Part shown: piece by piece, positions 54,963 to 64,000 of the stretch
Layout of the letters: each line of letters starts with the position of its first letter
How positions within the stretch are numbered: position 1 is the stretch's first letter
From: Campylobacter ureolyticus
GTDB taxonomy: Bacteria > Campylobacterota > Campylobacteria > Campylobacterales > Campylobacteraceae
Assembly: GCF_013372225.1 (NCBI RefSeq)
Contig: NZ_CP053832.1
Location: forward strand, 1,364,001 to 1,428,000
Direction: 5' to 3'
Length of the DNA stretch: 64,000 nt
Translations under genes and position numbers: made by a program
Notes under the pieces: generated by a model
What the model was told of the DNA's origin: nothing
Databases searched by the model: none
The model's input: the letters and a program-made list of their open reading frames with translations, nothing else

Positions 54963-57038
54963 TTAGCCGTTTCTTTGTTTAATTATCTCTTCGCTTACAT
55001 TTTTTGGAACCTCATCGTAGTGATCGAATTCCATTGAGTAAGTTGCACGACCTTGGGTTTGACTTCTTAAATCTGTTGAATAACCAAACATCTCAGCCAA
55101 TGGGCAAAATGCATCAATTATTTTGTTTCCACCTCTATCACCCATATTGTTAACTTGACCACGGCGTTTATTGATATCACCTATAACATCGCCCATATAC
55201 TCTTCTGGTGTTTCAATTTCAACTTTCATAACTGGCTCAAGTATAACAGCTCCTGCTTTTCTAGCACCTTCTTTAAAGCCCATTGAAGCAGCTAGTTTAA
55301 ATGCCATTTCAGAACTATCAACTTCGTGATAACTTCCATCATATACAGTTACCCTAACATCCTCAACTGGATATCCTGCTAAAACTCCACCTTGCATTGC
55401 TTCTTGGCAGCCTTTATCAACAGCTGGAATATACTCTTTTGGAATAGCCCCACCTTTAATATCGTTAACAAACTCATATCCAGTGCCTGACTCAAGTGGC
55501 TCAAGGCGTAAATAAACATGGCCGTATTGACCACGACCACCTGATTGTTTAGCGTATTTATATTCTTGCTCAACTGTTTTTCTAATAGTTTCACGATATG
55601 CAACTTGTGGCTTACCTATTTCAGCATCAACTTTAAACTCTCTAAGCATTCTATCAACGATAACTTCAAGGTGTAGCTCACCCATACCACTAATAATGGT
55701 TTGACCACTTTCCTCATCAGTTTTTACTTGGAAACTTGGGTCTTCTTGAGCTAGTTTTTGAAGTGCAATGCCCATTTTTTCTTGATCTGCTTTTGTTTTA
55801 GGCTCAACCGCAACACTTATAACTGGGTCTGGAAAATCCATTTTTTCAAGTATTACTTGATCTTTTTCTCCAGCTAATGTATCACCTGTTAGAGTATCTT
55901 TTAGTCCTACAACAGCACCAATTTCTCCAGCATAAAGTTCTTTAATCTCTTCTCTTTTATTTGAGTGCATTCTAAGAATTCTTCCAATTCTTTCTTTTTT
56001 ACCTTTTACAGTGTTATAAACATAACTTCCACTTTCTAGGATACCTCTATAAACTCTAACAAAAGTAAGTTGACCAACAAAAGGATCTGTCATAATTTTA
56101 AATGCAAGTCCAGCAAATTCACCATCGTCTGATGATTCTACAAAAACCTCATCTCCGTTTTCATACTCGCCTCTAATATCAGCAACTTCATCAGGTGCTG
56201 GTAAATAATCAACAATTGCATCAAGAAGTGGTTGAACGCCTTTATTTTTAAAAGCGGTTCCGCACATCATAGGAATCATACTTAAATTTAAACAAGCTTT
56301 TTTAATACCCTCTTTAATCTCATCTACGCTTAATTGTTCACCACTGAAGTATTTATCCATTAATGCATCATCAGTCTCAGCAACAGCTTCAATTAATTTA
56401 TCATGGTATTCTTTTGCCTTATCTAGTAGTTCAGCTGGGATTTCTCTTTCAACATAAGTTGTTGGTTTTGTTTCATCTTCCCAAACTAAAGCTTTCATAT
56501 TTATTAAATCAACAACGCCTTTAAAGTCATCTTCTGCACCAATTGGAATTTGAAGCGGCACAGGATTTGCTTTTAGTCTATCTTTAATTTGTTGTTCAAC
56601 ATTGTAGAAATTAGCTCCAACTCTGTCCATTTTATTGACAAAAACAATTCTTGGAACATGGTATTTGTTTGCTTGTCTCCAAACAGTTTCACTTTGAGGT
56701 TGAACACCACCAACTGAACAAAATACCGCAACAGCACCATCTAAAACTCTCATTGATCTTTCAACTTCTATTGTAAAATCAACGTGTCCTGGGGTGTCTA
56801 TAAGGTTGATTTGGTGATTTTTCCAAAAACATGTTGTAGCAGCTGATGTAATTGTGATGCCTCTTTCTTTTTCTTGAGCCATCCAGTCCATTGTAGCTGT
56901 ACCTTCATGAGTTTCGCCAATTTTATGACTAACTCCTGTAAAGAATAAAATTCTCTCACTTGTTGTTGTTTTACCGGCATCAATGTGAGCAGCGATACCG
57001 ATATTTCTAACCATATGTAAAGGTGTTTTTCTGGCCAT
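54963..57038 (-). CDS. fusA: Translation elongation factor G
   Basis: A 691-residue EF-G, complete with five domains. G1 is AHIDAGKTT, switch I carries [12 protein letters not shown]3 is DTPGHVD, and G4 is NKMDRVG. Domain III-V sequences include [22 protein letters not shown] and the final [17 protein letters not shown]. It drives translocation and, with RRF, ribosome recycling. It follows rpsG by 12 nt in the str-type operon rpsL-rpsG-fusA; tufA is not adjacent. Confidence 0.98.
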   Translation of the reverse strand: MARKTPLHMVRNIGIAAHIDAGKTTTSERILFFTGVSHKIGETHEGTATMDWMAQEKERGITITSAATTCFWKNHQINLIDTPGHVDFTIEVERSMRVLDGAVAVFCSVGGVQPQSETVWRQANKYHVPRIVFVNKMDRVGANFYNVEQQIKDRLKANPVPLQIPIGAEDDFKGVVDLINMKALVWEDETKPTTYVEREIPAELLDKAKEYHDKLIEAVAETDDALMDKYFSGEQLSVDEIKEGIKKACLNLSMIPMMCGTAFKNKGVQPLLDAIVDYLPAPDEVADIRGEYENGDEVFVESSDDGEFAGLAFKIMTDPFVGQLTFVRVYRGILESGSYVYNTVKGKKERIGRILRMHSNKREEIKELYAGEIGAVVGLKDTLTGDTLAGEKDQVILEKMDFPDPVISVAVEPKTKADQEKMGIALQKLAQEDPSFQVKTDEESGQTIISGMGELHLEVIVDRMLREFKVDAEIGKPQVAYRETIRKTVEQEYKYAKQSGGRGQYGHVYLRLEPLESGTGYEFVNDIKGGAIPKEYIPAVDKGCQEAMQGGVLAGYPVEDVRVTVYDGSYHEVDSSEMAFKLAASMGFKEGARKAGAVILEPVMKVEIETPEEYMGDVIGDINKRRGQVNNMGDRGGNKIIDAFCPLAEMFGYSTDLRSQTQGRATYSMEFDHYDEVPKNVSEEIIKQRNG

Positions 57039-57050
57039 AATAACAGCTCC

Positions 57051-57533
<483 letters not shown>

Positions 57534-57598
57534 TCAAATTTATAAAATTTTACTCAAACTTAGCCAAATCAAGGGCTAGTCTGTTTTTGTTAGCTAAA

Positions 57599-57973
57599 CT
57601 ATTTTTTAGGGCGTTTAGCACCGTATTTAGATCTTGAAACAGTTCTTTTTGCAACGCCTGCTGTATCCAATGCTCCACGAACGATGTGGTATTTAACACC
57701 AGGTAAGTCTTTTACTCTTCCGCCTCTTACTAAAACGATAGAGTGCTCTTGTAGGTTGTGACCTTCACCACCTATATAACTAATAACTTCAAATCCACTT
57801 GTAAGCCTAACTTTGGCAACTTTTCTCAAAGCTGAGTTTGGTTTTTTAGGAGTTGTTGTATAAACCCTAGTGCAAACTCCTCTTCTTTGAGGACAATTTT
57901 GTAACGCTGGTGATTTTGATTTTTGAATCACTTTTTTGCGTTCTTTTCTGACCAATTGATTAATGGTTGGCAC
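57599..57973 (-). CDS. rpsL: 30S ribosomal protein S12
   Basis: A 124-residue S12 beginning [13 protein letters not shown]. The longest frame starts at 57991, six codons earlier. That extension contains the AAAGGAAT ribosome binding site, and the GTG at 57973 lies exactly where S12 proteins begin, so GTG is the start. Lys43 in [13 protein letters not shown] is the wild-type, streptomycin-sensitive residue. It is the first gene of rpsL-rpsG-fusA; no clear -10 is visible upstream. Confidence 0.97.
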   Translation of the reverse strand: MPTINQLVRKERKKVIQKSKSPALQNCPQRRGVCTRVYTTTPKKPNSALRKVAKVRLTSGFEVISYIGGEGHNLQEHSIVLVRGGRVKDLPGVKYHIVRGALDTAGVAKRTVSRSKYGAKRPKK

Positions 57974-58096
57974 AATAATTCCTTTCATCATTAAATTTAT
58001 TAAAAAGACCTAATGTTATCTAAAAACTGCTTAAAAAATGTTAAAACTTGCTAAATGTAAAAGATTTAACAGTCATTATTGTAAAGTAGATGATTT

Positions 58097-59242
58097 TTAA
58101 ATTTCTTCATAATTACCTTTTTTTATAAAACCAGTATCATCTTTTAAAATTTTACCTCTTGAAATAACAAATTTGATATCAAAATTTTTATCTAGCAATA
58201 GAATATCAGCATCATAACTAGGTAAAATTTGACCTTTGAAATTATCAAGTCCTATACTTTTTGCAACATTTACTGTTACAAAAGGAAGAATTTCTTCTAT
58301 CTTATAACCTGCTTTCATAAAATTTAAAAATTCGTTATATAATGCTTTTACGGTAGCAACTCCCATATTTATAAGTTTTCCATCTTTATCATAATTTGAA
58401 TAGCTTCCATATCCATCAGAGCTAAAAGTTAGTTTATCAAGAGGGATATTATCTTTGGTTAGTTCTTTGTAGGCTTTAAGTGGTGTAAATCTATCTTGAC
58501 TATAGCATGTCAAATCAACATATCCGCCATCTTTTAAAAATTGCTTTCCTTGGTCAAAAAGCCTTTCATTTCTATTGACATGAGTTGGTTGAAAAAAGGT
58601 TATTGGGATATCAAATTCGCTTAAAACTTCATAGATTAAGCCAAGTCCTTTTTTGCCATCACCAACATGTAAAGTTGTATGACCACTTTTTTTAGCTATC
58701 ATACCACTTACTCTTCCAATGCTAGCTATTTTTGCAAGTTCATCTTTTGTAATACTTGCCGAACGATGATCTGAAATAGCAAGTTTTATACCAATGATAG
58801 GTTCTATAAAAACTATATCTTTTTCAATGCTGTTAGTTAGAGTTGGGCTTGGAAATGCATAAGCACCAGTATGAGCGTAGCATGAAATTCCCTCCTCTTT
58901 TAAAGCATAGGCTTTTGCTACTAAATTTTCAACACTTCTTGTAGTGCTATCTGTTCCAAGAAGTCCCACAACCGTTGTTATACCTCCATCAATAAGTCTC
59001 GAAAGAGTTATTTCAGGTGCTCTTGAAGAAAAACCTCCCTCTCCACCACCGCCAGTTATATGCACATGCTTATCTATAAAACCAGGAATAGCTATATATT
59101 TTGAAGCATCTATAATTTTTATAAAAGAATTCGTTATATTTATTTCATCATCTATGTGAATAATTTTTTCACCAGCTACTAAAATATCTTTTTTTCCTAT
59201 AAATTTAGGAGTGTAAAGTTTTGCATTTTTTATAAGTAACAT
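58097..59242 (-). CDS. iadA: Isoaspartyl dipeptidase
   Basis: A 381-residue amidohydrolase-fold enzyme with two metal ions that cleaves beta-aspartyl dipeptides from damaged proteins. Metal ligands and pocket: HVHITGGGGEGGFSSRAPEI near residue 60 (the HxH and the 'GGGGEGG' typical of IadA), LLGTDSTTRS, YAHTGAYAFPSPT, the HTTLHVGDG histidine, and the catalytic Asp in TFSSDGYGS. It begins 13 nt after the DoxX gene. In many bacteria it partners a transporter, but here it is paired with DoxX. Confidence 0.92.
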   Translation of the reverse strand: MLLIKNAKLYTPKFIGKKDILVAGEKIIHIDDEINITNSFIKIIDASKYIAIPGFIDKHVHITGGGGEGGFSSRAPEITLSRLIDGGITTVVGLLGTDSTTRSVENLVAKAYALKEEGISCYAHTGAYAFPSPTLTNSIEKDIVFIEPIIGIKLAISDHRSASITKDELAKIASIGRVSGMIAKKSGHTTLHVGDGKKGLGLIYEVLSEFDIPITFFQPTHVNRNERLFDQGKQFLKDGGYVDLTCYSQDRFTPLKAYKELTKDNIPLDKLTFSSDGYGSYSNYDKDGKLINMGVATVKALYNEFLNFMKAGYKIEEILPFVTVNVAKSIGLDNFKGQILPSYDADILLLDKNFDIKFVISRGKILKDDTGFIKKGNYEEI

Positions 59243-59255
59243 ATTTTAAAATCCT

Positions 59256-59654
59256 TTAATCATTTTTTATGCTAAATTTGCCACCACCACAAAACAATAA
59301 GCACAAAGATGCGCCTAAATAAAGATAAATTATCTCAGGTACAAGTCCGCCAAAATTTGTAACAGCGAAAAGCTTATCCATATATGCAACATACAAAATC
59401 GTACAAGATGTTGCTATTAACATAATAGAGGCAAAGCGTGTATAAATTCCAAATATTATCATAATTGGTGCTAAAATTTCACCAAGATATACAAAATAAG
59501 ATAAAAATGAAGGTATTTTAGCATTTATAAGAAGTGAAGCAACAGGCTCTATTCCAAATTTTAGTTTAAAAAGTCCATGATATAAAACACAAATTCCTAA
59601 AAATATCCTAAGAATTAATAATCCAAAATTTGGATAATTTAAATATTTAGACAT
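59256..59654 (-). CDS. DoxX-family membrane protein
   Basis: A 132-residue four-helix protein of the DoxX type. The first helix reads LLILRIFLGICVLYHGLFKL (with the conserved R and H-G), followed by FLSYFVYLGEILAPIMIIFGIYTRFAS and GASLCLLFCGGGKFSI. Family members are linked to thiol/oxidative stress or to membrane-anchored oxidoreductase complexes in other bacteria. The ATG lies inside an 11-bp inverted repeat whose loop carries the AGGAG ribosome binding site. Confidence 0.85.
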   Translation of the reverse strand: MSKYLNYPNFGLLILRIFLGICVLYHGLFKLKFGIEPVASLLINAKIPSFLSYFVYLGEILAPIMIIFGIYTRFASIMLIATSCTILYVAYMDKLFAVTNFGGLVPEIIYLYLGASLCLLFCGGGKFSIKND

Positions 59655-59686
59655 AAATTTCTCCTAAATAAATTTATGTCATTATA
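59650..59686 (-). promoter_or_regulatory. doxX-iadA promoter and perfect inverted repeat over the start codon
   Basis: On the minus strand TATAAT (59681-59686) is followed at once by GACATAAATTT (59670-59680), a 9-nt spacer ATTTAGGAG that holds the ribosome binding site, and AAATTTATGTC (59650-59660), which contains the doxX ATG. The two 11-nt arms are perfectly complementary. This could be an operator over the transcription start or an mRNA hairpin over the start codon. Confidence 0.55.
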
Positions 59687-59696
59687 CAAAATTTAT

Positions 59697-59731
59697 CTAA
59701 ATTTCAAAAGGGACGACCTTTTGAAATTTAG
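59697..59731 (-). terminator. Terminator of rpoC
   Basis: A 15-bp perfect stem (CTAAATTTCAAAAGG with its complement) and a 5-nt loop, 10 nt after the rpoC stop. In the minus direction it is followed by ATAAATTTTG and then by the doxX promoter. It is the strongest hairpin in the window. Confidence 0.8.
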
Positions 59732-59741
59732 CATTTTAAAG

Positions 59742-64000
<4,259 letters not shown>

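Noticed and set aside
57974-57991. N-terminal extension of S12
   Set aside because: It contains the ribosome binding site itself; the GTG at 57973 matches the conserved S12 start.

Overview
The window looks like a chromosomal segment of a Campylobacter-like epsilonproteobacterium (Campylobacterota). It is very AT-rich, and the reading frames are dense and tightly packed. The gene content fits that group: menaquinone synthesis by the futalosine route (mqnC), the carboxyspermidine route to polyamines, a PAS-domain energy-taxis-type protein, a PgbA_N plasminogen-binding-type protein, a short ComEC without a metallo-hydrolase domain, and long-form HPF. Several blocks match the gene order I remember from C. 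jejuni: pgbA-like/glcD/yihY/comEC; MFS/membrane protein/hemL/cytochrome c/folD/lepB; rpiB/apt/dedA/pepA/ychF; bamD/lon; rpmB/rpe/dnaQ; and rpsL/rpsG/fusA. This is not C. jejuni itself: several insertions and an amino-acid-level divergence argue for another Campylobacter species, which I cannot name from the sequence alone.

Layout. 1-1.8 kb: the tail of an unrecognised gene, then about 1.2 kb with no supportable gene. 1.8-6.4 kb: PgbA-like protein, GlcD, VanZ-like and YihY-like membrane proteins, facing comEC. 6.4-13.9 kb: leftward housekeeping genes (ppk, a glycine-zipper protein, recG, an M16-fold protein that lacks the zinc site, mqnC, a LOG-family protein). 14-17.2 kb: two MFS transporters flanking a RelE/ParE-type toxin-antitoxin pair. 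17.2-21.4 kb: AtpI/AtpZ-like proteins, hemL, an orphan 568-residue membrane protein and a small cytochrome c. 21.5-27.4 kb: a rightward housekeeping run from folD to ychF. 27.4-29.5 kb: two orphan membrane-associated proteins and an agmatine deiminase.

29.7-39.5 kb is the most distinctive part. On the minus strand lie three minor pseudopilin/prepilin genes, hpf, and then a gene for a 2,298-residue secreted protein. That protein has two kinds of Cys-rich repeat, a beta-rich surface-type domain and a central coiled coil. The arrangement resembles the PilV-PilW-PilX-PilY1 minor pilin clusters of type IV pili, with an unrelated giant protein in the PilY1 position.

39.8-52.5 kb: bamD-lon, a PAS protein divergent from an orphan gene, argJ and a K+-channel/RCK-like protein with unusual motifs, rpmB, rpe-dnaQ-alr, a carboxyspermidine dehydrogenase and an AI-2E-family permease. 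52.5-54.2 kb: a sulP transporter broken by at least three frame changes. 54.4-64 kb: tRNA-Arg(CCT), a stand-alone GyrI-like domain protein, fusA-rpsG-rpsL, iadA-doxX behind a palindrome-covered promoter, and rpoC running off the right edge.

No CRISPR array, rRNA, insertion sequence, prophage or riboswitch was recognised. All family assignments come from reading motifs by eye; no search was run.
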